NCBI GenBank assembly: GCA_036971475.1
Contig: JBAIZL010000058.1
Location: 2,872,001 to 2,936,000 of the forward strand
DNA: 64,000 nucleotides
DNA from: Prosapia bicincta
Taxonomy: Eukaryota > Arthropoda > Insecta > Hemiptera > Cercopidae
Direction: 5' to 3'
Under the pieces are notes generated by a model that did no database searches, was not told the origin of the DNA, and worked only from the letters and a program-made list of their open reading frames with translations. Of the stretch, positions 1 to 11,512 are shown in pieces. Numbering within the stretch: position 1 is the first letter of the stretch; every line of letters begins with the position of its first letter. A program made the position numbers and the translations under genes.

Positions 1-2
1 CT

Positions 3-233
3 AGATGGTCTGAAGAAAATTTAAAATTAGCCATAAAATCTATTGAAGATGGTTTCAATTCCATTTCAGGGTCGTCAAAATCTTACAGTATTCTTTTTGC
101 CAATCTTAGCAAGAAATGGGATTTAAGGAATTCTTACAAAGGAAAAAACCATATAAAATTGTCAATAATAAGAAAAAACACAATTTTAAAACAGAAAAAA
201 GATTACCATTGTTTAATTTTCCAGGAAAAATAA
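3..233 (+). pseudogene. psq-type HTH fragment of pogo-like transposase
   Basis: Frame 3 is open from the window edge to TAA at 231. It begins RWSEENLKLAIKSIEDG and continues through ISGSSKSYSI, which matches the Pipsqueak-type DNA-binding domain (W-S-E-E-x-L-x-x-A-I, then G..S....S.SY.I) that binds the terminal inverted repeats in pogo/Tigger transposases. The usual basic segment and CENP-B-like second HTH do not follow; after about residue 40 the sequence becomes lysine-rich and unrelated. The start lies outside the window. It is non-functional as it stands because the catalytic domain is lost and the frame ends early. Confidence 0.7.
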
Positions 234-352
234 GACGACCCCCTCTGGATGATTGGATACAGTGTGAGCATTGTCTTGAATATCCTCATGAAGGTTGTTC
301 AGACTGTTGTGGATTGGGATCATATTTCTTTGATTTATGTATCGACAGATAA
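116..352 (+). pseudogene. C-terminal Cys/His zinc-finger tail of pogo-like transposase
   Basis: This 78-codon frame has a lysine-rich first half of no known similarity, which overlaps the HTH frame and is probably out-of-frame noise. From about residue 45 it reads DDWIQCEHCLEYPHEGC and then ends SYFFDLC. The spacing C-x2-C, W/Y-x-HE-x-C and a final C near the end resembles the PHD-like zinc-binding tail at the C-terminus of many invertebrate pogo-like transposases (usual form W-x-Q-C-x2-C-x3-W-H-E-x-C...Y-x-C-x2-C). One expected cysteine is replaced by phenylalanine (FFDLC rather than FCDLC), consistent with decay. The ATG at 116 is probably not a real start. Confidence 0.6.
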
Positions 353-355
353 AGT

Positions 356-895
356 TGACACACAATATAATTTCTTTTGATTCTACCTATTGTTAAAAAT
401 TTAAAGAGTGTAAAGTATTTACTTTTAAATTTTGTGACGTAATGTGTACTCTTAAATTAAGAGTTATTTTGTGAAATTAAATGTTACAGAGATATTTTGT
501 GCTTGTGTGCATTTTATCCCACCATTTTTCAATTTTCAGGTTAATGAGTACAAAATTCACATTGCCTGGGTTACATTATTCACTTTGCTTAGGGTACCTG
601 GGCAAAGAGAATAATTGACATTTATATATAAATGATTTATTTATATCCCTGTTTTTTAGATTAGTAAATAACTATTTTCCCATCAATAGATGATGTATTT
701 TAGATGATATTTAACACTCTGACACAATCTTTTTTACTTTATTCAAGATTTGTCAGCGGTTTAAAAAAAATTTATCCACTTTACCCTGGTCTCCACACAT
801 TAAATGTTTAAGATATATTAGATACATAATGACAGTTAATCTCAAATTAATAAATGGTCATTTCATAATACAAATAAAATTTTGTGTTCAGTTAT
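356..895. other. AT-rich spacer, no gene
   Basis: No coding frame is recognised. A short imperfect inverted pair, CCTGGGCAAAGAG near 599-611 and its counterpart CCACTTTACCCTGG near 774-787, could be remains of the transposon's 3' untranslated or terminal region, but it is too weak to call a terminal repeat. Confidence 0.4.
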
Positions 896-1010
896 TGAGT
901 AGTAGCCAAGCACTGAGGAAGGCGACTTCGTCGCTGAAACTAGTTTGTGTTGTGTTCGTATTAAAGACTAATTTTTGTGAGTTTTGAGTAACACTACTTT
1001 AACTTTTACC
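896..1010 (+). mobile_element. 3' end of a Penelope-like element (family A)
   Basis: The stretch CACTGAGGAAGGCGAC, then TTC, then GTCGCTGAAAC, followed by an AT-rich tail with an ATTAAAGA signal, has the typical look of a PLE 3' end, where a CTGAnGA...GAAA motif lies just upstream of the end of the element. No endonuclease coding remains to its left, so this is a severely 5'-truncated copy, as is usual for target-primed insertion. Assignment rests on the motif and on four similar 3' ends elsewhere in the window. Confidence 0.55.
905..950 (+). other. Hammerhead-ribozyme-like fold in PLE 3' end
   Basis: CTGAGGA at 913-919 is followed by a six-pair stem (GGCGAC 921-926 with GTCGCT 930-935, loop TTC). 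Then come GAA at 936-938, the palindrome ACTAGT at 939-944, and T945. This is the order C-U-G-A-n-G-A, stem II, G-A-A, stem III, H17 of a type-I hammerhead ribozyme. One unpaired A (920) sits between the core and stem II, and stem I is weak (GCA with TGT). PLEs are known to carry hammerheads with very short stem III. Activity is not shown. Confidence 0.45.
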
Positions 1011-1737
1011 TTTGTGAAAATTTTGTGATTTTACAAAAAATACAGATGTGCCAAAAGAGTAGGTAAGAGAAATTCCCAAAAAATATACCTGATATTCAGC
1101 CCAATGACACAGTTTTTGAGCAGTACAGATGTAGTCTATGATTAAAGTTGCTATTAATTGTTAAGGCTGCTGGCATTGGAATGGTGAATCTTCATTCTGA
1201 TATTCGACATTTTCTAGCAAATCAAAACACAAATTTTGTCAATATAACCACATGCTTTGACTATTATGCTGACTTATATAACAGAACAAATGTATGCTAG
1301 TTAGAACATTATACCAATTCTCAAAAAGGCTGATGCCAGAAGACTGACTATGGTAGGATAATTAGTAAACTAGAAAATATTTGTTTTATAACTAAGAGAA
1401 AAAAACTATGATTACAAGATTCAATCTGTCCTTTTATTTATGAATCTTACCTGTTACAAACACCTTTCCTTAAAGAATGCAAGCATGTGATTTATGGTTC
1501 TACCATAATTATCAATAATGTATTGATAATACATAATGCGCAAAAACAACATACACATAACACAACAAAAAAAAAAATGACACACAAACTAAAAAATATA
1601 TAACACTTGCATGTAGAGACAACGCATCACATTGACTCACTAAAACTTAAATACAAAGTATTATTCACAACAACGAACACAAATAAAAACACTTATACAG
1701 TTCAAAAACATACTAGGATAAACACAACAGGGCAGGC

Positions 1738-2052
1738 GTATACAAGATTACATGCTACAACAGTCCCAGCTTTTACATAGCACAAACAGGGTGAACATTT
1801 ACCACAAGATACGAAGAGCACGTAAAACAGATAAGAGACACAATCCACATCAAATTTCGCCACTCACATACAAAACATACACAGACTGACATAGACACCA
1901 ATCTAAAAATCGTTCATTACATCAATAAATGCAAAAAAAAACTCAACACATTAGAAATCTATGAGATATATAAACACCATAAATACTATCCACAACACAT
2001 TCTAAATGACAAAACACACTCCCAATCAAACACTATATTTGAACACCTATAA
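1738..2052 (+). pseudogene. PLE GIY-YIG endonuclease remnant
   Basis: Frame 1 from 1738 to TAA at 2050 encodes the C-terminal endonuclease of a Penelope-like element. It starts VYKITCYNSPSFYIAQTG, matching the GIY...YIG core (VYK, then FYIA in place of FYIG). An in-frame TGA follows at 1792-1794, then TFTTRYEEHVKQ and later TLEIYEIYKHH, where the catalytic glutamate is expected. One zinc-knuckle cysteine of the C-x2-C motif is replaced (CYNS), the glycine of YIG is alanine, and the premature stop disrupts the frame, so it is a pseudogene. PLE endonucleases nick target DNA to prime reverse transcription. Its closest counterpart here is the copy at 11513-12004. Confidence 0.8.
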
Positions 2053-2164
2053 TTAACAACTATTCTATGAACAATAACACTCCACAGAACAAAAATTCAT
2101 CACAGACTCACACCAACACAACACACCTGAGCAACAGTCTTGCCAGTAATTCACAGCATTGAAA

Positions 2165-2200
2165 AATGTGCTGATCTAGCTCAAAACGCGTCTGCTGAAT
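2165..2200 (+). other. Degenerate hammerhead-like motif, PLE family B
   Basis: CTGATC at 2171 and AAAACGCGTC at 2183-2192 keep the order CTGA..., (G)AAA, palindrome ACGCGT (2186-2191), cleavage-position C (2192). Stem II is not formed and the GAA has become AAA, so this is at best a decayed ribozyme. It is supported mainly by the parallel with the other PLE 3' ends in the window. Confidence 0.3.
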
Positions 2201-2240
2201 AAATCCGTAAGTAGTGGTTTTTTTGCAAAGATAATACATA

Positions 2241-3625
2241 CAAGTGTAATTGAAGTTTATATTTTTTTTTAAAATCTATACTTTCTTTGAATCTTGTGTT
2301 GAATGATTCAAACGCTTTTGGACAATGTATAAACTGGGACGGATGTTATACATTGTTTTGTAGATTTCGGATAGACTGTACTTGACTGTTTGCTATTTAG
2401 GGACTATAAGTTACTTCAAGTATATGTTTGTCGTTTGTATAATAATATGTGAGTTTTCTAACGGCAGAAGTAACTTTATGTGTTTTTGTTATTTTATGAG
2501 GCAGAGACGTATTTCTTGTTTGTTTTGTATTCCCTTAGATTGTTTAAAGGTTTTGTTTATTTTTAGTTTTGTTGAGTATGTTGTAATATGAGCATGTGTG
2601 AATCTGTGCTTATAATCATATTTTATTGAGTTATGTTCTTATGCATAGAATTATTTCGAAACACGTTGGCAAGTAAGCCTTTGAGACTGAGATTTGTTCA
2701 GCTAAACATGCAGTGGCTCATATATAGTCTGTATCTGTAGTAACTATTTATTGTATTAAATTTTATTATTTTATGTATTCAACAGTTTTTTTTTATTATG
2801 TAGAAAAAATCTGTTATTATTTGAAATAATAAAACTGTTTTTTTCACAAACATACTTTCGAAAACTAATTAAGTATTAGTTTTATAAATAATTATATATT
2901 AATTTTGTTACTTTATTTGAATAATGAGTAAGAATAATTTAATACTAAGGAGTGCAGGTTTTCCAGTTACTAGTGTACGAAAAACTAAATTAAAAAAGAC
3001 TTCAGAAAATTTTATGAATTAAATTTACACATTAGACTTTATGTACAATAAATTTTTCTTGTCAATTTTTAACTAGAATATTAATAAACAGAATTTTTTT
3101 CACAAAACAATTAGTAAAATTGTTAACTAAAAAAAATGTGTGTATCCTTTATTAAATTTAAGCAAATGTGTAAACTTGTATAACTTTATACATTTCGTAA
3201 TCTTATTAAATTCATTTTCTTTTTACATCAATTAACTTAAGAAGAATATGTTTTCATAATCTCTACATTTTGGTAACATAATACTATAAGTTGTACATTA
3301 TTGTATAACACAATCAAATATTCATAATCTAGTAGATTTTTTATTATTCAGGAATTCCTTCAACCTATATAACATGATTCTAAAAACTTACAAAAGTTTG
3401 AAAATTAAAATATCAAACAAAAATTTAAGCTTTAGTTGTTTGTTTACTTACTCAATATTGAGTAATCATTCTCTTCGTGTCCTTTTGTAATTTGGATCCA
3501 GTTACAATTTAAACAACTGCAGAATATGAATGTCTTCTAAGCACCACCAAATCCACCTCCACCAAGACGTTGGAACAGTGCACTAACTTATTGTATTAAT
3601 ATGATAGCAAGGATTTCGAGGTTGT
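2241..3625. other. AT-rich intergenic DNA, nothing recognised
   Basis: Mostly A/T runs. The short frame at 2382-2591 has no domain signature and biased F/I/C/Y composition, as expected from T-rich DNA. I see no RNA gene or transposon end here. Confidence 0.5.
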
Positions 3626-6600
3626 TTATGACAATTTTAATCAAGGGGCAGAAACTGTCTGCTTGTGGATAGCTGGTACACACAAATAGATAACAAGCCA
3701 TTTTAACAATGTAGATTAGACTACATTAGACCCCAACGACAAATAACAGACGCCCTACAACTATCTGTGTCACCTTTTTTAATCTTATCAGTCAAGAATG
3801 GGAACAATACTTGTATTGACTACAAAACCTAAGCAAATTTTGCTGTATCACTCAATAAATTACATTTCGTTTAAACATTAATTACTGTTTACATGTAATA
3901 TCTAACAGTTCCTAATATTATCTTAGTGCATCCTAAAACAAATCAGTGATTCCCTTTTAATAACACTTAAGAAAAACAATTATTTTTTTATTGACTTTGG
4001 GCAATCTGAAACATATCAGTGATTCCCGGATTCCTAACGCTAAAGAAAAGTAATTATTTTTGCCTAGCACCCTATTCTAATGAATTCTGAAAAAGTAACA
4101 ACTTTTCCCTAATACTAACAGACGCACAAATAATGGATTATAGTAGTCCTAAGATACTTCTAGGGAATCCCAAGAAAAAACCTCACTAATTACTCTTGAC
4201 TCACAAGATCAAAAAAAGAAGTTCTGGGCAAAACTATCAGCTTGCACGTAGCTAATCTACAAAAACTGATAGCCAGCCTTTTAAACAATGTAGTTTATAC
4301 TACACTGAAGCCAAACAACGAGTCACAGATGCCCTACGAACACCTGTGTCACATTTTTTAATCTTATCAGTCAAGAATGGGAACAATACTTGTAATGACT
4401 ACAATACCTAAGCAAATGTTGCCGTATCACTCACTAAATTACATTTTGTTAAACAAATTAATTACTGCGTACATATAATTACTAACAGCTCCTAATATTA
4501 TCTTAGTGCATCCTGAAACAAATCAGTGATTCCCTATTAATAACACTTGAGAAAAACAATGATTTTTCCTACCACCCTATTACTAATGAATTCTTAAAAT
4601 GTAACAACTTTTCTCTAATACTAACAGACACACAAATAATGGATTATAGTAATTCTAAAATACCTCTAGTGAATCCCAAGAAAAAACCTCACTAATTACT
4701 CTTGACTTACAAGCTCAAAAAAGGAAGTTCTGGGCAAAACTATCAGCTTGCACGTAGCTAATCTACAAAAACTGATAGCCAGCCTTTTAAACAATGTAGT
4801 TTATACTACACTGAAGCCAAACAACGAGTGACAGATGCCCTACGAACACCTGTGTCACATTTTTTAATCTTATCAGTCAAGAATGGGAACAATACTTGTA
4901 ATGACTACAATACCTAAGCAAATGTTGCCGTATCACTCACTAAATTACATTTTGTTAAACAAATTAATTACTGCGTACATATAATTACTAACAGCTCCTA
5001 ATATTATCTTAGTGCATCCTGAAACAAATCAGTGATTCCCAATTAATAACACTTGAGAAAAACAATGATTTTTCCTACCACCCTATTACTAATGAATTCT
5101 TAAAATATAACAACTTTTCTCTAATACTAACAGACACACTAATAATGGATTATAGTAACCCTAAAATACCTCTAGTGAATCCCAAGAAAAAACCTCACTA
5201 ATTACTCTTGACTTAGAAGATCAAAAAAGGAAGTTCTGGGCAAAACTATCAGCTTGCACGTAGCTAATCTACAAAAACTGATAGCCAGCCTTTTAAACAA
5301 TGTAGTTTATACTACACTGAAGCCAAACAACGAGTCACAGATGCCCTACGAACACCTGTGTCACATTTTTTAATCTTATCAGTCAAGAATGGGAACAATA
5401 CTTGTAATGACTACAATACCTAAGCAAATGTTGCCGTATCACTCACTAAATTACATTTTGTTAAACAAATTAATTACTGCGTACATATAATTACTAACAG
5501 CTCCTAATATTATCTTAGTGCATCATGAAACAAATCAGTGATTCCCTATTAATAACACTTAAGAAAAACAATGATTTTTCCTACCACCCTATTACTAATG
5601 AATTCTTAAAATGTAACAACTTTTCTCTAATACTAACAGACACACTAATAATGGATTATAGTAACCCTAAAATACCTCTAGTGAATCCCAAGAAAAAACC
5701 TCACTAATTACTCTTGACTTAGAAGATCAAAAAAGGAAGTTCTGGGCAAAACTATCAGCTTGCACGTAGCTAATCTACAAAAACTGATAGCCAGCCTTTT
5801 AAACAATGTAGTTTATACTACACTGAAGCCAAACAACGAGTCACAGATGCCCTACGAACACCTGTGTCACATTTTTTAATCTTATCAGTCAAGAATGGGA
5901 ACAATACTTGTAATGACTACAATACCTAAGCAAATGTTGCCGTATCACTCATTAAATTACATTTCGTTTAAACATTAATTATTGTGTACATATAATATCT
6001 AGCAGTTCCTAATATTTCCTTTGTGTATCCTGAAACTAATACGTCATTTTTATTTCCTAGCTCTAAAGAAAAACAATGTTTTTCTCTAGCACCCTATCCT
6101 AATGAATTCTTAAAAAGTAACAACTTTTCCCTAATACTAACAGAAGCACAAATAATGGATTATAATAATCCTAAAATATTATTAGTGAATCCCAAGAAAA
6201 AACCTTAGTAATTACTCTTGAGTAACAAGGTCAAAAAAAAGGAAATTCTGGGCAAAACTATCAGCTTGCACGTAGCTAATCTACAAAAACTGATAGCCAG
6301 CCATTTAAAAAATGTAGTTTACACTACACTGAAGCCAAACCACGAGTCATAGATGCCCTGTGACTTTCTGTGTCACATTTTTTAAATTCATCAGTCAAGA
6401 ATGGGAACAATACTTGTAATGACTACATTACCTACGCAAATTTTGCGATATCACTCACTAAATTACATTTCGTTTAAACATTAATTATTGCGTACATTTA
6501 ATATCTATAAGTTTCTAATATTTGCTTTGAGTATCCTGAAACAAATATGTCATTTTGTTTCTAAACTCTAAAGAAAAAAATTGTTTTTTCTAGCACCATA

Positions 6601-9600
6601 TCCTAATGAGTTCTTAAAATGTAACAACTTTTCCCTAATACTAACAGACACACAAATAAAAGATTATAGTAATCCTACAATACCTCTATTGAATCCCAAG
6701 AAAAAACCTTAGTAATTACTCTTGAGTAACAAGGTCAAAAAAGGAAGTTCTGGGCAAAACTATCAGCTTGCACGTAGCTAATCTACAAAAACTGATAGCC
6801 AGCCTTTTAAACAATGTAATTTCTTCTACACTGAAGCCAAACAACGAGTCACAGATGCCCTACGAACATCTGTGTCACATTTTTTAATCTTATCAATCAA
6901 GAATGGGAACAAGACTTGTAATGACTACAATACCTAAGAAAAGTTTGCCGTATCACTCACTAAATTACATTTCGTTTAAACATTAATTATTGTGTACATA
7001 TAATATCTAGCAGTTCCTAATATTTCCTTTGTGTATCCTGAAACTAATACGTCATTTTTATTTCCTAGCTCTAAAGAAAAACAATGTTTTTCTCTAGCAC
7101 CCTATCCTAATGAATTCTTAAAAAGTAACAACTTTTCCCTAATACTAACAGAAGCACAAATAATGGATTATAATAATCCTAAAATATTATTAGTGAATCC
7201 CAAGAAAAAACCTTAGTAATTACTCTTGAGTAACAAGGTCAAAAAAAAGGAAATTCTGGGCAAAACTATCAGCTTGCACGTAGCTAATCTACAAAAACTG
7301 ATAGCCAGCCATTTAAAAAATGTAGTTTACACTACACTGAAGCCAAACCACGAGTCATAGATGCCCTGTGACTTTCTGTGTCACATTTTTTAAATTCATC
7401 AGTCAAGAATGGGAACAATACTTGTAATGACTACATTACCTAAGCAAATTTTGCGATATCACTCACTAAATTACATTTCGTTTAAACATTAATTATTGCG
7501 TACATTTAATATCTATAAGTTTCTAATATTTGCTTTGAGTATCCTGAAACAAATATGTCATTTTGTTTCTAAACTCTAAAGAAAAAAATTGTTTTTTCTA
7601 GCACCATATCCTAATGAGTTCTTAAAATGTAACAACTTTTCCCTAATACTAACAGACACACAAATAAAAGATTATAGTAATCCTACAATACCTCTATTGA
7701 ATCCCAAGAAAAAACCTTAGTAATTACTCTTGAGTAACAAGGTCAAAAAAGGAAGTTCTGGGCAAAACTATCAGCTTGCACGTAGCTAATCTACAAAAAC
7801 TGATAGCCAGCCTTTTAAACAATGTAATTTCTTCTACACTGAAGCCAAACAACGAGTCACAGATGCCCTACGAACATCTGTGTCACATTTTTTAATCTTA
7901 TCAATCAAGAATGGGAACAAGACTTGTAATGACTACAATACCTAAGAAAAGTTTGCCGTATCACTCACTAAATTACATTTCGTTTAAACATTAATTATTG
8001 TGTACATATAATATCTAGCAGTTCCTAATATTTCCTTTGTGTATCCTGAAACTAATACGTCATTTTTATTTCCTAGCTCTAAAGAAAAACAATGTTTTTC
8101 TCTAGCACCCTATCCTAATGAATTCTTAAAAAGTAACAACTTTTCCCTAATACTAACAGAAGCACAAATAATGGATTATAATAATCCTAAAATATTATTA
8201 GTGAATCCCAAGAAAAAACCTTAGTAATTACTCTTGAGTAACAAGGTCAAAAAAAAGGAAATTCTGGGCAAAACTATCAGCTTGCACGTAGCTAATCTAC
8301 AAAAACTGATAGCCAGCCATTTAAAAAATGTAGTTTACACTACACTGAAGCCAAACCACGAGTCATAGATGCCCTGTGACTTTCTGTGTCACATTTTTTA
8401 AATTCATCAGTCAAGAATGGGAACAATACTTGTAATGACTACATTACCTAAGCAAATTTTGCGATATCACTCACTAAATTACATTTCGTTTAAACATTAA
8501 TTATTGCGTACATTTAATATCTATAAGTTTCTAATATTTGCTTTGAGTATCCTGAAACAAATATGTCATTTTGTTTCTAAACTCTAAAGAAAAAAATTGT
8601 TTTTTCTAGCACCATATCCTAATGAGTTCTTAAAATGTAACAACTTTTCCCTAATACTAACAGACACACAAATAAAAGATTATAGTAATCCTACAATACC
8701 TCTATTGAATCCCAAGAAAAAACCTTAGTAATTACTCTTGAGTAACAAGGTCAAAAAAGGAAGTTCTGGGCAAAACTATCAGCTTGCACGTAGCTAATCT
8801 ACAAAAACTGATAGCCAGCCTTTTAAACAATGTAATTTCTTCTACACTGAAGCCAAACAACGAGTCACAGATGCCCTACGAACATCTGTGTCACATTTTT
8901 TAATCTTATCAATCAAGAATGGGAACAAGACTTGTAATGACTACAATACCTAAGCAAATTTTGCCGTATCACTCACTAAATTACATTTTGATATACAAAT
9001 TAATTACTGCGTACATATAATTACTAACAGCTCCTAATATTATCTTAGTGCATCCTGAAACAAATCAGTGATTCCCTATTAATAACACTTGAGAAAAACA
9101 ATGATTTTTCCTACCACCCTATTACTAATGAATTCTTAAAATGTAACAACTTTTCTCTAATACTAACAGACACACAAATAATGGATTATAGTAATTCTAA
9201 AATACCTCTAGTGAATCCCAAGAAAAAACCTCAGTAATTACTCTTGACTTAGAAGATCAAAAAAGGAAGTTCTGGGCAAAACTATCAGCTTGCACGTAGC
9301 TAATCTACAAAAACTGATAGCCAGCCTTTTAAACAATGTAGTTTACACTACACTGAAGCCAAACCACAGGTCACACATGCCTTACGAACATCTGTGTCAC
9401 ATTTTTTAATCTCATTAGTCAAGAATGGGAACAATACTTGTAATGACTACAATACCTAAGCAAATTTTGCCGTATCACTCACTAAATTACATTTTGTTTA
9501 AACATTTATTATTGCGTTCATATAATATCTAACAGTTCCTAATTTTATCTTGGTGCATCCTGAAACTCATCAGCGATTCTCTTTTAAAAACACTTTAAAA

Positions 9601-10335
9601 AAACAATTATGTTTGCCTAGTACCCTATACTAATGTATTCTGAAAAAGTAACAACTTTTCCCTAATACTAACAGACGCACAAATAATGGATTATAGTAAT
9701 CCTACAATACCTCTAGTGAATCCCAAGAAAAAACCTTAGTAATTACTCTTGAGTAACAAGGTCAAAAAAGGAAGTTCTGGGCAAAACTATCAGCTTGCAC
9801 GTAGCTAATCTACAAAAACTGATAGTCAGCCTTTTAAAAAATGTAATTTACACTACAATGAAGCTAAATCATGAGTGACAGATGCCCTGCGACTATCTTT
9901 GTCATCTTTTTAATCTCATCAGTTAAGAATGGGAACAGCTCTTTTAACGACTACAATACCTAAGTAATTTTGGTGTGTTTAGTCAGTAAATGATATTTTC
10001 TTTAGACATCAACTACTGTGTCTACATAATATATATCAGGACCTAATATCATTTTTATGTATCTTAAACAAATGTCATTTCCTTTATCGTTATACTAATG
10101 AATAAAAATTACTTGTATTTTCCCTAGCAAAACCTATCTTAGCTATTTCTGAAACAAAACCCGCTAATTTTTCTCTGACATTAATTGAAATAGATAAATA
10201 ATTATGCTAACTATTTTAATATAATAACTCTAAGACCACTTTAGTGAATCACAGAATAACAGCTCACGTGAATATGGAACCAACAAAAACCCAGAATAAC
10301 AGTTGATTCTTGACTCATAAGATCAAAGAAGGCAG
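3626..10335 (+). repeat. Tandem array of about 13 units of about 506 bp
   Basis: Each unit carries the landmark GTTCTGGGCAAAACTATCAG (or a one- or two-base variant). Unit landmarks fall at 4221, 4727, 5233, 5739, 6245, 6747, 7253, 7755, 8261, 8763, 9269 and 9774, so spacing is 506, 502 or 505 bp. The first unit (landmark near 3641) and the last (9774 to about 10335) are the most diverged, which is usual for edges of a satellite array. Every central unit has two conserved foldbacks: CTATCAG/CTGATAG enclosing GTAG/CTAC (for example 4740-4778), and TGTAGT-TTAT-ACTACA (4795-4810). The 60-61 codon frames that recur in it are not convincing genes. I do not recognise the source of the unit. Confidence 0.9.
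5739..8762 (+). repeat. Three copies of a 1,008-bp dimeric higher-order repeat
   Basis: Within the 506-bp array, units alternate between a 506-bp form (landmark with AAATTCTGGG) and a 502-bp form (AAGTTCTGGG). The dimer repeats almost exactly with a 1,008-bp step: frames at 6023, 7031 and 8039 encode the same 61 residues. The units left of 5739 form a separate, mutually near-identical 506-bp group. A few single-base differences separate the dimers (for example ACCTACGCAA near 6430 against ACCTAAGCAA near 7440), so the expansion is recent. Confidence 0.9.
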
Positions 10336-10505
10336 TCATGATAGATAAAATTGGAGATATTTTGAGCTGATATGTTGGGCATCACCTAAGCCTGTTTTAG
10401 CAGCAACCTTAGAACCTGTAACAGAAAAAAACAGTTAATATTAGAATCCTAATCTTTTTGACTTAACTGAGCACAAAGTTTTATATTTGGTTTTTACAAC
10501 AATAA
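10336..10505. other. Spacer between the 506-bp array and the Tigger element
   Basis: Nothing recognised beyond possible decayed tail of the last 506-bp unit. Confidence 0.4.
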
Positions 10506-10507
10506 TA

Positions 10508-10532
10508 CAGTAGAACTTGGATAATTTGAAGC
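10508..10532 (+). repeat. Left terminal inverted repeat of the Tigger-like element
   Basis: CAGTAGAACTTGGATAATTT immediately follows TA at 10506-10507. It pairs with the right end at about 12403-12427, where the inner 15 bases (TTCGAATTATCCAAC) are the inverted counterpart with a few mismatches. Confidence 0.7.
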
Positions 10533-10889
10533 TGATGGGACTAATAAAAAAATTCGAATGATTAAAGTTCGAAAACAATCTTTTAAGTGGAAGCACTGGA
10601 GATTCTTCCGTTATGACAGCCATTTCAGCAGTCAATGCTGCTCACATCAGGTCACTGTCACTGGTCAATGTTTTTTTTTAAACACAGACCGCTCACACAT
10701 AATAAACACTCTAATTTGCTTTCGTTAAACAAATTGCTATTGTCATTTCAGTAACTTTGGACCATGCATTATGGCACATTCTTGACGCTTTAAGAAAATT
10801 AATTTTGAAATTTATGTTCATGTTTTCCAACGAACCTGTCAAACACAAATGTACAATAAGTCTCTGTTAGAAATGCAAAAACTTTTTTT

Positions 10890-11205
10890 TATTGCCTTGA
10901 TCAATTGACTGTATAGCTGAGGTTGTGTTCAGGGGATGGGGTCAAAAGGCTTAATATTGTCCATAAGTAGAATAGTATTATGTGCAGTATAGTTGTCAAC
11001 AAACAGGATGAATATTTATCTGTTTACGGAATGTTTTGTCGAGTTTTAGCAGCCATTCTTTACACAGCACTGATGGCATTCAAGCTTTTTTATTTGCTTT
11101 GTAAAAGAGTTTATATTTTTAAAACTTCTATGATAACCCGATTTCCCTATCACCATTAAAGGCAACATTTCTGTGCCACCTATATTGCCTCCAAACAATA
11201 ACCTT
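10890..11205 (-). pseudogene. Tigger transposase DDE-domain remnant
   Basis: On the minus strand, from about 11205 leftward, the translation reads RLLFGGNIGGTEMLPLMVIG and then KSGYHRSFKNIN. This matches the Tigger/jerky segment usually written R-L-T-V-L..N..G...LP.LVIGKS..PR.FKN. Further left VDNYTAH (11000-10980) matches the VDN-x-x-AH motif that carries the second catalytic aspartate, followed by NIKPFDPIP in place of NIK-x-x-FLPP. Several in-frame stops and frame changes interrupt it, so it is a pseudogene. The coding upstream of RLLFGG was split off by the PLE insertion and its continuation would lie at 12197-12400, where I cannot recognise it. Confidence 0.75.
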
Positions 11206-11212
11206 TTATAAA

Positions 11213-11480
11213 CACTTACAACTTTTTTTTTTTTTTTTTAAATGTTTTAACTTGCCTATAGTAGCACTTACTTTTTTTGTTGAGGACGGCCGTTTCGGGA
11301 GATGTGTCCCTTTGTCAACTCAGACCGTAACTGATCTCAAGGTTTACGTAGGTTAGGGTGGGGATGGGATATTTTGGTGGTGTGGGTGTATTTTGTGTGT
11401 ATTAGGAGTTATGATGTCAAAAAGTGCGTGTGAGTTGTAATGTAATTGTGTATTGAGTATGTGTGTAGGGTGTAGATTGT
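11213..11480 (-). repeat. Left arm of the PLE foldback (inverted 3' end)
   Basis: On the minus strand this arm repeats the plus-strand 3' end: the coding tail LHPTHILNTQLHYNSHALFD, its stop, the 3' untranslated part with GGACGGCCGT and the final A-tract. Homology with the right arm stops at about 11480, next to the codons for KLHPTHI, which marks the strand-switch point. Differences between the arms are few (for example HPHHQNIPSPP against HPRHQNIPPPP), so the two arms arose together or from very close sources. Confidence 0.85.
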
Positions 11481-11512
11481 GGGTTTTGGATGATCTGTAA
11501 GGTATTGATAAG

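Larger units (their letters stand above)
1..355 (+). mobile_element. Internally deleted pogo/Tigger-like DNA transposon remnant
   Basis: This stretch holds the two ends of a pogo-superfamily transposase with the middle missing. The left part encodes a psq-type helix-turn-helix and the right part a cysteine/histidine tail of the kind found at the C-terminus of many animal pogo-like transposases. The DDE catalytic core, normally about 200 residues or more between them, is absent. The two parts lie in different reading frames that overlap around 116-233. The element is cut by the left window edge, so its 5' end is unseen. Family assignment rests on motif recognition. The internal deletion is inferred from the missing core. 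Confidence 0.7.
1500..2240 (+). mobile_element. Penelope-like element, 3' portion (family B)
   Basis: A 5'-truncated PLE whose recognisable part is the C-terminal GIY-YIG endonuclease followed by a 3' untranslated region with CTGATC...AAAACGCGTC and AATAAA at 2198-2203. The left 230 bp is A-rich and only doubtfully part of the element; weak reverse-transcriptase-tail similarity (for example IQFKN near 1700) appears in another frame, implying a frameshift before 1738. The right boundary is taken after the tail GTAAGTAGTGG. It is an old, inactive copy. Confidence 0.75.

Noticed and set aside
6023..8224. Three identical 61-codon frames in the 506-bp array
   Set aside because: Identity follows from the 1,008-bp repeat itself. 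The first residues are from a non-ATG start, the frame is disrupted in other units and no domain is recognisable.
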